64,000 nt of DNA, taken from NCBI GenBank assembly GCA_037102815.1, contig BTPP01000003.1, forward strand, positions 2,852,001 to 2,916,000. The letters run 5' to 3'. Positions 1 through 10,155 of this stretch are shown in pieces. This DNA is from Neurospora intermedia (lineage: Eukaryota > Ascomycota > Sordariomycetes > Sordariales > Sordariaceae). The first letter of the stretch is position 1; each line of letters opens with the position of its first letter. The notes beneath the pieces are model-generated. The model was not told the DNA's origin. It did not search any database and saw only the letters and a program-made list of their open reading frames with translations. Both the position numbers and the translations under genes were made by a program.

Positions 1-88
1 CATTCGCGAACACATTAAGTCGTATTCCTTGACACGGCTCACTTGACAAGCCTTGACATACAGCTGAAAGAACAAGAAATGCCGCCCT

Positions 89-1309
89 TCACGCTACCAA
101 CCCCTCCTTCTTTCCCCGCTCCTTCGCAACCCATTCCAGAAACAGTGTCACATCCTTGGCTATCTGTCCCGGTACCGCCATGGTCTGCACCCATCCAGGA
201 AGCGAGCCTCGGGCGTCCGATGCCGTTGCCATGAGCCACTCAATCTGTGCCTGGCTTTCGTTCTCTGTTGTTGGCAACTTCCTGATTCGCTCGACACTGA
301 CATATGACCCCTTTATGGAATCTTTTCGAAACGGATCCTCTTCCTTGTTGCTGCTTTTCCCCTTGATGGGACTTGCCGCAGTAGTAGTAAAGTTCTCAAT
401 GTCTGACACCGGAATGCTGATGACCAGAATCTCGTCACAGTCTGCAGCAGCACCTCCAGCTTCCCGAGGGAGCAGCGAACAGGTAACCTGCAACACTGTA
501 AACACCCGGTCCTTGAGTAATGGCTTAATCCCAATCTTGTGCCTCGCCTCCACCACTTTCATTGTAGGATTTCCGTACCTATCCCCGTGCTCATCATCAA
601 GTGTTAGACCAGCAACATCGTAGTCCTGCAACACTCTCGTCCCCACAATGCTCGGGGTAAACGCCTCCTCGCACTCGACGTGCTTGTCCTTAAAGCAGGT
701 GACAAACTCGCCCCAGCTAGCTGACCCGTCCCCGGGGACATTTGAGTCTCGGTGCACGCTGCGCCGACAGGCCCATGTCTCGGGATCATCCGTATTGCTG
801 GTGGCAAGGCCGGCCGAACGCTCGATGGCGCGCAGCTCGGGTGCAGACAGGGTGCGTTCGTAGAGAGACACTACTGTGTTGCCATTGTCGTCTACCTTTG
901 ATGACTTTGTTTTCAAAGGTTTCCACTCGCTTCGCGCGGTGCCAGATTCGGTAGTAGGTTGAGGTCTGTTGGAAGGTTTAGGCGCCACGGAATCGATGAA
1001 GGGGACTGACTCCCTCAAGAGGGCCGTCAGAAAAGGAATCAACTCGCGCGGTGAAGTGCCTGGGGGTGGGAGATGAGCGGCTGTTATGCCACGAAGGCGG
1101 AGGAAAGGGGCGCCTAGTTCTGCGGCGGTCACCATGACCAGGTCGGAGCCGGCTAAAGTACGTCCATCGAAACTGGGACTGATCAAGTTGGTGTGTGAAT
1201 CCGGCTCTCGTGAGTTTCTGGCGTCCATTTCTTCGGATGGAACCAATACCTTGGACCGGTAGGCGGGGCCTCCGGTGAAGAAGGGGTAGGGCATGCCTGC
1301 GATCGACAT
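89..1309 (-). CDS. DUF3074 (START-like) domain protein
   Basis: A single uninterrupted frame of 406 codons. From about residue 63 the protein reads like fungal DUF3074 proteins: an opening LGAPFLRLRGI segment, a Pro-rich turn, then LTALLRESVPFIDSV. The rest is a START/Bet-v1-like fold in which W-rich and mixed beta segments (for example WACRRSVH and SWGEFVTCF) would line a hydrophobic pocket. The C-terminus is basic (KERGKKEGLVA). DUF3074 proteins are presumed lipid or small-ligand binders, but no function is established. The first ATG is at 1309; an internal ATG at 1135 (Met59) lies just before the recognisable domain and could be the true start, because residues 1-58 show no family resemblance. 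No signal peptide or membrane segment is visible. The family call is from memory of the motif pattern. Confidence 0.68.
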   Translation of the reverse strand: MSIAGMPYPFFTGGPAYRSKVLVPSEEMDARNSREPDSHTNLISPSFDGRTLAGSDLVMVTAAELGAPFLRLRGITAAHLPPPGTSPRELIPFLTALLRESVPFIDSVAPKPSNRPQPTTESGTARSEWKPLKTKSSKVDDNGNTVVSLYERTLSAPELRAIERSAGLATSNTDDPETWACRRSVHRDSNVPGDGSASWGEFVTCFKDKHVECEEAFTPSIVGTRVLQDYDVAGLTLDDEHGDRYGNPTMKVVEARHKIGIKPLLKDRVFTVLQVTCSLLPREAGGAAADCDEILVISIPVSDIENFTTTAASPIKGKSSNKEEDPFRKDSIKGSYVSVERIRKLPTTENESQAQIEWLMATASDARGSLPGWVQTMAVPGQIAKDVTLFLEWVAKERGKKEGLVA

Positions 1310-3889
1310 TATTGCTATCGATGGAGGTTCGTTATGAAAATTGTATGAAGGTGGGTTGGGTGTGATGGGTATAATAAGTTGGTATAATTACAATTTTCCC
1401 TTCCGGACACAATGCGGGGTGGATCGCGACTTATATATGCTTTGTTATTCCCCTAATCTTGGCATGGTTGCCCGTTTGGGTACTGCCGTTTCGTGGTTGG
1501 TACCGGAACGGGAAGCGAGAAGGTTCGGAGCCGTGCCGCAGCGCCGTGGTGGCGGCCCAAGTCCGGGAATAAATCGGCACTCTTGCGCTCTTCTCCAACA
1601 CAATCCTCTGCTCAGCCCGGGACACGTGCCGGGCTTGAACCCACAATTATGTCGAAGGCGTCTATCTGCGTGGCTGTTGCTTGATCACGAACCCGCTGAT
1701 CATTAGCTGTTTCGAGCAATTACTGTTTCCAAGCCACGCTTGCTGTGACAATGTTCCCTTCCTTACAGGTTTAGTTGCGGCAAGCAGTGCCGATACTTAG
1801 GCAGCAGGATAAGTTCGAGTTCACGCCGGTGTGAAACGCTTCGCTTGACTCGTCGACATTGTATGGATATCGTATTGTGCGTACGTAAGAATGACGAGTG
1901 TCCAAAGAATATCTGAGTCTCCAGAGGCTATAGAGAGCCGACCTAACCGATCAAAAAAGGTTGATTGATTTCAATGATAACAATGAATTGGCACATGCGA
2001 ATGCTGAAGCTACCACATTGAGAATAGTCTCGATGCTTGGTTCTTGATGATCAAAGAGCGAGTGAAAGTACCTTGCATCGAGAGTTGAGACACAGTCGAC
2101 GACACGAAGCAGATGCTCATCATTGGAGTTCCCAAACAAGTGGCTATCATGGCGTCACTCTTATATATTCTATACGAGCATGGACCATTGATGATGTTAA
2201 TAGGTAGGTAACCGTTCTTTGGATAAGCGTTTGTACGTTATCTTGCTGGTCTACCCTATCTAGAGGTACCTACCGTACTATCCACAGAGCTGGATATAGT
2301 GTACCTACCCCAGTTTCCCTGCATCTTCAAAACATAACTTTCCCATATTGATATCCCAAACATCCAGTTTTGAATCTATTTCTTGACTCCACCTTTCCAT
2401 GCTAGCTTCACTCTTCCATCCTATCCACTTAGCCCAGACTCTTTCCTCTCCTCGCTTCCCATTCCCCGTCCTAAGCAGCTTCCTCCCCTTGATTTGTGAT
2501 AGCTACAGCCGTCTAAAAGTACGAGTCCCACCCCCATATTGACTACTTATATGTATATGCATAAACAACCACAGCAGCTGCAACCATCTCCTCGGCCTTC
2601 TTCCCCTCGTTGCTCGAGCATGTGTTGTCGGCTATTTTGCTGACCTCTCCATTGTTGAAGCTGGTGCTGCCACAGTCGCCACAGCCTCTTGCCTTTGCGC
2701 ATGTCAACATTCTCGCTAGTGGAGGAGACCTCGGTGCAACAGTCGGAACATCCGTACTTGGGTTTTGGTTGGCCACACATTTTGAGGATTGTGTGGACTA
2801 CAGATGTTGGGTTGTCTGTTCTCAAGGTTGATGTTTCTCAGTGGGTGGTGGGTTTACGTAAGTGTTGTTGCTGATGAATGCTGTCGATGATACTTCCGAA
2901 AATACCACACCACTTATCTCGGTCGATTTCATATCTCTTTCGCAAATTGGAGGACGCCGGAAGCTGGTTACATCTCAGCACGATGGGCAACATGCGTAAT
3001 GCATCACGACTGTCTAATACGTCCACGTCGTTTAAAACGGCGTCAAACTACAGAGGCTTTGTGCCCACAGTACTATCAAACAGGGCTATGAAGTCGTGAT
3101 CTGGGTGAAATCCCTATGTGACTGTCAAAATCCATACAATGAAGAAGAACTTGATCATGTAACGAACTACTATGTAGTATCCGAGTGTCAAGCACCACAT
3201 CAATGATAATACGGTCTCAGCAATATGTTTTCAGCAAGAGTTCGAAGACGATGCCACCGAAGAGAACAACAATCCTTGACAAATAGGGGAGAAATGATTG
3301 ATTGTTTTGGGGTATCTTTCCTCTCAACTTCTCCCACTCACTGACTTCCATCCCATTCCTCCTTTGTCACCGCGACGCTACACCTTACGCCCTGCGCAAG
3401 ATGCAAGCAAGCAGGTCCCATCATGGGGAATCCTCCACGGGATTGTAGTCAGCAGTGTACAAGGGATGCCACGTCCTCCTCCACTCCACTCATTGCCTCT
3501 GTGCTCGTTGTAAGTTTTACCACCAGCCCAGCTAAATTTGTCTTGAACCGAAGAGAAACCTCATAACAGCCTCCTAGATAATCCAGTGTTAAAAGCCCTT
3601 GAGTAGGGCAACGCCAAAAGAGCGAAAAGAAGAAGAAGAAGAAAAAGAAGAAGAGGAAGAAGAAAACAAGAAAAAAAAAAAAAAAAAGCAAACGAAACGA
3701 AACTTTTCCACGCCGCTTTGTAGCCCATTCGCCAATTGCGCCTTGCTCAAGTGAGCCGAAGAGTTTAGCACCTGTCAACCCACATCTGACCTGAGTACAC
3801 CATGCAAATGACAGGCCCGATTAGAATCACTAAAACGCCGGGAACACCGGAGCTAGAGAAGATGTGATCCTGTTTTCGTGGTCGCCTTC
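1310..3889. other. Intergenic stretch, no supported gene
   Basis: About 2.6 kb between the 5' end of the DUF3074 gene and the 3' end of the C2H2 gene. It holds only short frames without codon-usage or motif support, TAGGT/ACCTA-type motifs near 2205-2310, a purine-rich tract at 3619-3695 ending in A17, and a weak Cys-rich frame on the minus strand (2547-2779) that is treated as a finding only. Confidence 0.6.
3619..3695. repeat. GAA/poly-A purine tract
   Basis: Almost pure purine on the + strand: GAA and GAAA units grading into a run of 17 A. It lies about 200 bp beyond the 3' end of the C2H2 gene. It explains the Phe-rich translations read through it on the minus strand. Confidence 0.85.
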
Positions 3890-6368
3890 TCAATGGCTCC
3901 CCTCATCACCAATCTCAGCAGACTCATCTCTGAATACTGTAGGATCTGCTGATCCTTCTTTCAATGGGAAATCAAAGTCAGCGGGCAGCGGCAGTTGGCT
4001 AGTGTAGATGTCTACCACTCGGCCATCGACGACATCCTTCTGGTGCGTCTTCATGTGACGACGGAGCTGATCCTGGCGGTGAAAGTTGCGACAGCAACCG
4101 CGCACATTGCAATTGAAACGACCCTTGACCTCGTGGGTACGCTTGTGCTTGGACAAGTTTGAAGATTCGCTGAACTTCTTGCCGCAGATGGGGCATTGGA
4201 GCGGCTTCTCGCCTGAATGGACGCGCATGTGCATTGCTGAACAGAATGCCGGTCAGAATGATGGGTAGGCAAGATGGACTGCTCTTGTGGATAAACTTAC
4301 TGAGGGCACTAGGATATCTGAAGGTCTTGAAGCAGATGTTGCATTCCAGCGGCTTCTGATCAGAGTGGATGTACATGTGCTGAGTCAAAGCCTGCTTTGC
4401 CGAGAATCCTTTGTGGCAGATCTTGCAGACATGCGGTTTATCTGTACTCGTTAGAGATGATCGTGAATAGCAAGGCGCATAACCACTTACGACCAATATG
4501 CGTTTGCATATGCCTCTCGATCTTGCTCCTCTGTGGGAAGCCATGCACGCCAGGGTGGCTTCGGGGACAGTCGTCCCAGGCGCAGAGAAAACCATAATTC
4601 CCCTTGGATGCATGCTTGATATGTACATTCGAAACGTGGTCAAAGAGATCCCCTGCCTCTGTGAAAGTCTGGGCACAAAGCTTACCATTGTCCTCCCGCC
4701 ATAAGCACTTGTGTTCGTCATTATCTCCATCCATATTATCACTGTAGCTGGTTTCCGACGTATCTGCGGATGAGCTGCGTGTATGGGAGGGTGATTGAGC
4801 CCGCGTCTTTGCCTCCGACACCGGTGTTAGCGGAGAAGGCGTGTTCATGGATGCTCCCGAATCAGATGTGTCGAGAGGAGTGGCTGGAGATGAGGATAAG
4901 GCCTCGGTTGCTGTCAATGTTCTGCTACTCCGCACACCTCCAGAGCCAGGGATCAAGTTAGGTAAAGCGAGCTGGCCGTTACTGTTGTTGCTTTTGCTGA
5001 GCTCGGTATTCGTGAAATATGGCCTATGTTGTGTGTTGAAGTGCCTGATATACGCCTCGGGATCACTCGCCTCGAACCCACATTGCTGCAAGGCTTGACT
5101 TGCCTGAAAATTGCTAGCCACAGAGCTGTACTGACCAAACTGGGCGGCGTTGAAAGACACAGGGATATGGCAGTTGGGATAATTTTGGGGATCGTCTAGC
5201 AGACAGGGCCGGGTGCAGTTTGACGACTCTCCATCTCCGTGAGCTGACAACAGATGACTCGTGATATTACCTAACGGGTTCGGAAGCCAGCTTGGAGACA
5301 GCAGAGATGTCTGCTGGGTATTTCGAGAAAGACTTTGATTCATGCCGTTTATGACTTGGTTCACTAAACCAGCGCGGACGAGTTAACACCGACAAACAAG
5401 AGGAAAGCGGAAAATGATGGCGGCTTACTATTCTGGTTAAGACCATTGAGGCTATTTAAGTGATTGGGGTTGTTCATGCCATTCATGTTGTTAATGTTGC
5501 TCATGCCACCCATGCCGTTCATGTTACCCATGCTGCCGATGTCGTTCATATGGTTCATGTTACCCATATTCGCCATACTGCCCATGCCACACATACTGTT
5601 CATGCCGCCCATGCTGCTAAAGGTGAAGCCCTGAGTGAGCATGTCAGACCCATGATTAATGGATAAGAGCGCGGCGGCGCCGTCGACAAGATCGGAGGGG
5701 AAAGCCATGGAACGTTCGGGACAGCTTTGGTCCACGCAGACGTCCTCGCCGTTGGCACACGCAATGTTAGTGCATTTGCCAGTCATGGCACACTCGCTAT
5801 CGCAGCAGCTGTCCTCGGCATTAGACTGGCAATCCTCTCCGCACTCTTGCATTGATTGCTGACTCTGATGATCCTGCCATTGAGACCAGGCACCGAATTG
5901 CTGCATGGGCATGAAATCGTTTGATGGTAGGTTGTGGGCGAATAGGTCGACATGAGGAGTATCAAGCAAAGCATCCTGGCCATTTACGTATCGCCGTGAC
6001 CAGTGGCCGAGTGAATTGGCTGCAAGTCCACGGTGGTTCGGGAATTGAGAGCCACCCTGATAGAGGCCAAGGACTTCGCAGTGATCAACACATAGATCAT
6101 CGTGGGATTCGTAGCCGACGGTGGTGTTTGTGGGTATGCGAGAGCCATCGTTTGCCGTTGAAGGAGATACCTGGGGTGTCGCATTGGAGGAGAGCGGTGT
6201 GTGTCGTTGACGGGAAGAGTCCATCAAGTACTGAAAACGGAGGTCGAGAGAACCGTGATGGCCATGGTTGTGGCTCTGGGTCTGGCTTTGACTCTGGCTG
6301 TGATTTGCAGGCCGGTGGCCGAAGTGGCCGTCCATGTCGCTCCGGCAATCGTGATGGTCAGGGCGCAT
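3890..6368 (-). CDS. C2H2 zinc-finger transcription factor with Met/Asn-rich and Cys-rich N-terminal segments
   Basis: Four exons join in frame: 6368-5429, 5363-4491, 4441-4301 and 4236-3890 (766 aa). Introns of 65, 49 and 64 nt have GTAAGC/GTAAGT donors. Residues 533-602 carry two long, GLI/ZIC-like fingers ([11 protein letters not shown] and CAWDDC types), followed by four more regular fingers with HIGHKP, HSDQKP and HSGEKP linkers, so the array should bind DNA. Junction 3 restores [15 protein letters not shown], a canonical finger helix and linker, which supports the splice sites. Upstream are His/Gln/Ser-rich disorder, a Cys cluster (residues 176-216), and a Met-Asn-Gly repeat (about 253-313, continuing over the first splice). 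A lone [15 protein letters not shown]...H near residue 408 looks like a decayed finger. The arrangement resembles AZF1/ACE1-type fungal regulators, but I cannot assign an orthologue. Expected to be nuclear. Confidence 0.82.
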
Positions 6369-8917
6369 AGCAGCGTGCTTCGGAATTTGGTAAAGTCAGG
6401 GGAGTCCGGGAAACGTCATCGATATCAGAATCAGAGTATTGAAGAGACTGTCGCTCCGGGGGTATCTCGCACCAATGTTTGGTGTCTTTCCACCTCGTCG
6501 CCCAGAACAAGAAGAAAAAAAAACAGCAAGGCGACGTGATGGGGGTGTGAAACTGAAGGCAGTTGGGAAATCAAATACTGTACGGCAAGATAATCCGACC
6601 GTGTTGGTAGTAGCGAGGAGGGGACTGGCTAGCGGCTACCGTATGGGGTTCTGGTATGGAGACCTGAGAGATCTGAGTGAACGAGGGCGGCTCCGGTCCG
6701 GATGGGCGAAAGCTTGGTCAGCCCCGAATCTTAGCGGCGAGCACGGCGATCCGACGGAGGAAGAATGGGTTTTTGTGGACGAGCGCCGGAGAGAATTGAG
6801 CGGAAGCAGTGCCGGGCTCGCCAGTCTGGATTCTTGGGCCGAGTCAGACGGGTGACGGTGGTCTGAGTGTCGAGGGAGAACAGTTGGATGGAGGGTGGCA
6901 GTAGATTGAAATGTTAGGCAAGCTGCTCGTGGGTGAGAACCTTGATGGCCTTGGGTCTCTGGGCCCTGCTTCTGGCTGGGGCAACCGGCGAGGGGTGCGT
7001 GCGTCTTGACGTCCTCTGGGCTTTTCTGGGGTCGACCTTAGGTAAGGTACCTAGGGTTCAGGTTTGGTGCGTAGGGCGGCGGTTGAGCTTGGACCGACGC
7101 GAACTGAGCATGAGGGCACCATCAAGGTACCGTAGACTCGTAGTGAGGGGAGTCGAGTTGCGAATGGTGGAACAATATAGAAGGCGCGACCTGTGATGCT
7201 CAATTGCTCTTGTCCAGGGCAGGTACGCTTTTTTTGCTGCATCAATTTTTTTTCTCGCGCTGGGAGCGGAGTTCGGCCCAGAAAAATGCTGTCACCGACG
7301 TGGGGCTCTCTTCTCGACCTTCCTTCCTCCGGCTACCAAAGTGCGCACCCTGCCCTTGCCTTTCGCACTCACCATCCTGCATCCTCGCTGACTGGCTGCT
7401 TCCATTTGCCAAGGCAGTGTTCGACAGCGAGGTCTCGCGGCTAGAGGCACCCAGGAACCGCACTGCAGAATATTGGCAAACGGTTTCGGTCATCCTTCCA
7501 ACCCCCATCTCTTGCGCGGATGATGCACCAACCAAAGGAGAGGAGACCAACATGTTTCTACGGGCGGGCTGCTATGGTGCTCACCAGGGCAGTACCGCAG
7601 CCCTTGTCTCGAAGATGCACCTAAAAGACTACCAGGAGGGCAGCATGCAGTAGACTGTTATGGTAGTGTGGTGATGCCGAGTGTCTAAATGGAAACTCTT
7701 TGCCCAATGGAAATATGAACGGGTATCCGAGATCATCAAATCATCCCATGTCGAATTCAAATGCACGGCAGAATGCCTTCGCGGCTCAGCCCGTCATGCG
7801 AATGCGAAACGTTGGTAAGTATGTAGTGGAGGTGTCCATACCTTACCATTCTGACCTTCCACTTCCCTTTGCAATGGGAAAGCGGGGGCCCACCAAGTGA
7901 AGTGGGGGAACCAATGTCTGTGCGCAAAAGGGCCCTTGAAAACTCGCAACGGGATTGAATCTTGGCGGCCCTTTGCTCGTCAGGTCAATAAAATCGACTG
8001 TCACTTCGAGTATTCTACCGCTTAAGTCTCGCTCGATTCGATTTTGTTCAGACGTATACAAGGCCGGGACCATCTGACTGTCAGAAGCAAGATTTGACAG
8101 GGGCTTTGGCCAATCTGTTAGTGAGCTGATGCGGGCCATCGCCAAATTCCATAATCACGGTCTGTCCCAGCATCGAAGTTCGAAACGTCCTCCTTCTTTC
8201 ACTTTCTTTACGGCGTAGTGAAATGATCAAGGGCCTACCACTATCTTATCATCCCTATATCATCATCCCGGCCAAGCATGTGAGCCTTGCCATCACTTCT
8301 CTCTAGCTTCGTCAGCTCCTACATCAAATCGCTGCGGCATCGATAGCGATCACCTTCACTGCCCCTACGACTTGACCTTTTATAGGCCAAATTGCCGGCT
8401 GCAGCTTAAGCTACAGCGACAGGTTGTTTTCTTACAAACTATAATTGTACAGCCCTCCATATCATCACTCAGGGACAGACAACTTTGCCGAAATATGGCA
8501 AAAGGTTGTCATGTTGCTCAAGGTACTGATCGGCCCCTGAGAGTTTCGATTGTGGCTGGCCAGGTTATTTGATCCCATTCTTGGCTCAGGGCCGTGTGAC
8601 GCTCGGAATACTAAGGCAATACTAAGACCACCAAGACCGCTATCGAAGAGCCAACCTCGACCGTCCGTTGCCCGCATTTCACTCGTTCACTTTCATGATT
8701 CACCCATTCGCCACGACTCTTAAAAGAATTACATGATCCATCCAGTTACTTGAAATCTTCCGCTGGACACAAGAAGCAATTGCCCATAGTGAGAGCGGAA
8801 AGTGATCAACTCCGATCCCGCAATTCCGCCCCGCAAACCCTAAACGAACAGCTGTCTAGTGCAATCCTGCACTGAACTGAAGGGCATCACTATCATTAAG
8901 ATCAAGATAAAGAAGAG
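6369..8917. other. Long intergenic/5' leader region, no supported gene
   Basis: About 2.5 kb separating the divergently transcribed C2H2 gene (-) and the MGSC protein gene (+). It probably holds both promoters and a long leader for the regulator. Open frames of up to 149 codons (for example 7204-7653) have no recognisable motif or codon bias. A TAGGT/ACCTA cluster lies near 7036-7056. Confidence 0.6.
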
Positions 8918-9675
8918 ATGGGAAGTTGTTTCAGCAAGGGATCCGGCTCCGGAAGTGGCAGCGGCGGGAACTTCCGAGGCGAAGGCCACGTTTTAGGTGG
9001 CGGCGGCAGTAACCCGGCGGCGGTAGCGGCGCGTCCGGCACCAGCATCATCAACGACCGGCGGCGGCGGTTACGGAACCGTCAACGCACCCGCTTCTTCT
9101 TCTGTTCCACCAAATGTGACAACAGGAAGGACAACCGGCGGTAGTGTCAGTGGCGGCAGGACTCTCGGGGGCGCATCAGAAGGACCGCGAGCAGGAGAAG
9201 GAGGAACAGAAGGCGGAAGCGATGACCCCAAGAGCAAAGCTGCGCAGGCTGCCATGGTACGTTCCGATTTCCGTCAAGTCCCCATCGATCCATCCCATTT
9301 TATTTCATCCTTTCTACCTAGTATCCAATCTCACCCCCTTCCGTTCGTCCGTCGTTCCTTGTCCTTCCATCTTCATCTTTGATTATATATATATATAAAA
9401 AAAAGAAAATCATTCTACAAGTACACCGCAAACGAGCCATGAAGAAGCTACAACCTACTCACTCACCACTTACCAATTCAATAACCCTATGCACATATTG
9501 ACAAACAAATGAACAGGCTCGGTTTAATAAAGATCAAGGGTCAGGTGCCGACCTCTCCAAAAAGCTGCGAGCGCAAAAGGGCATGACGCGCGATGCGCTA
9601 CTCAAAGAGGAAAGTGAGCGGGAAAGAGCGCGAAGGGCGGCTGATCAAGCGGCGGAGGCGAGGAATTATAATTAA
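8918..9675 (+). CDS. Small protein with N-terminal acylation signal (MGSC)
   Basis: Two exons, 8918-9256 and 9517-9675, joined in phase 0 across a 260-nt GTACGT...CAG intron, give 165 aa. The N-terminus MGSCFSKGSGSGSG fits an N-myristoylation site at Gly2 (small residue at 3, Ser at 6) with an adjacent Cys4 that could be palmitoylated, so a membrane-anchored peripheral protein is likely. Residues 10-100 are low-complexity Gly/Ser/Thr-rich linker. The C-terminal 60 residues are charged and helical (FNKDQGSGADLSKKLRAQK..., then RERARRAADQAAEARNYN) and would form a short amphipathic helix. The second exon was chosen because it extends this charged helix and ends at a clean TAA. No enzymatic domain is present and the function is unknown. 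Confidence 0.72.
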
Positions 9676-9846
9676 GGTGGTTGTTCGACGATACACGACT
9701 GATTTTGCGTAAGGGATAGTTGATTGGGAGTTTGGATCGCTTTGAAAGTGGGTGGTGCTTATAGTGGTTGATGATGGCTCACGAAAGGCACATTGATGTT
9801 ACTAAGTGGCTTTGTGTTTCTGTTCCCCGAATTCGTCTGTATCTAC

Positions 9847-9902
<56 letters not shown>

Positions 9903-10155
9903 GGCTGTTGCCCCAAGCATGAACAGCACACATTTCCCCCCATCCACCATACGCAAATTGTGATTGTCGTGAGTAGAAAACTGGACGTATCAATCTATAA
10001 TGCATTTATGAGTAACTACCTGATCGTAGATATACTATATCGCCAACCACCACCTCTTCGCACCTGTGTACATACGTCACCCTAATCAGATGAAAACCCC
10101 ATCAAGTGAAAAGCTGACCTTTACACTTGGGACACCCACTATTTCCCCCAGACTA
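9676..10155. other. Convergent intergenic spacer with T/G homopolymer
   Basis: About 480 bp between the 3' ends of the MGSC gene (+) and PRP5 (-). The only notable content is the compound T32-G23 tract at 9850-9904. Confidence 0.7.
9850..9904 (+). repeat. Compound homopolymer T32 then G23
   Basis: A run of 32 T (9850-9881) is followed without interruption by 23 G (9882-9904). The run of G could form a G-quadruplex. It lies about 175 bp after the stop of the upstream gene. A second tract of the same layout lies at 57245-57285. Confidence 0.9.

Noticed and set aside
1600-1660. GGGTTCAAGCCC on the minus strand, like a tRNA T arm
   Set aside because: No matching D arm, anticodon arm or acceptor stem around it.
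5460-5666. His/Val/Ala repeat frame on the plus strand
   Set aside because: Mirror image of the Met-Asn-Gly repeat of the C2H2 gene.
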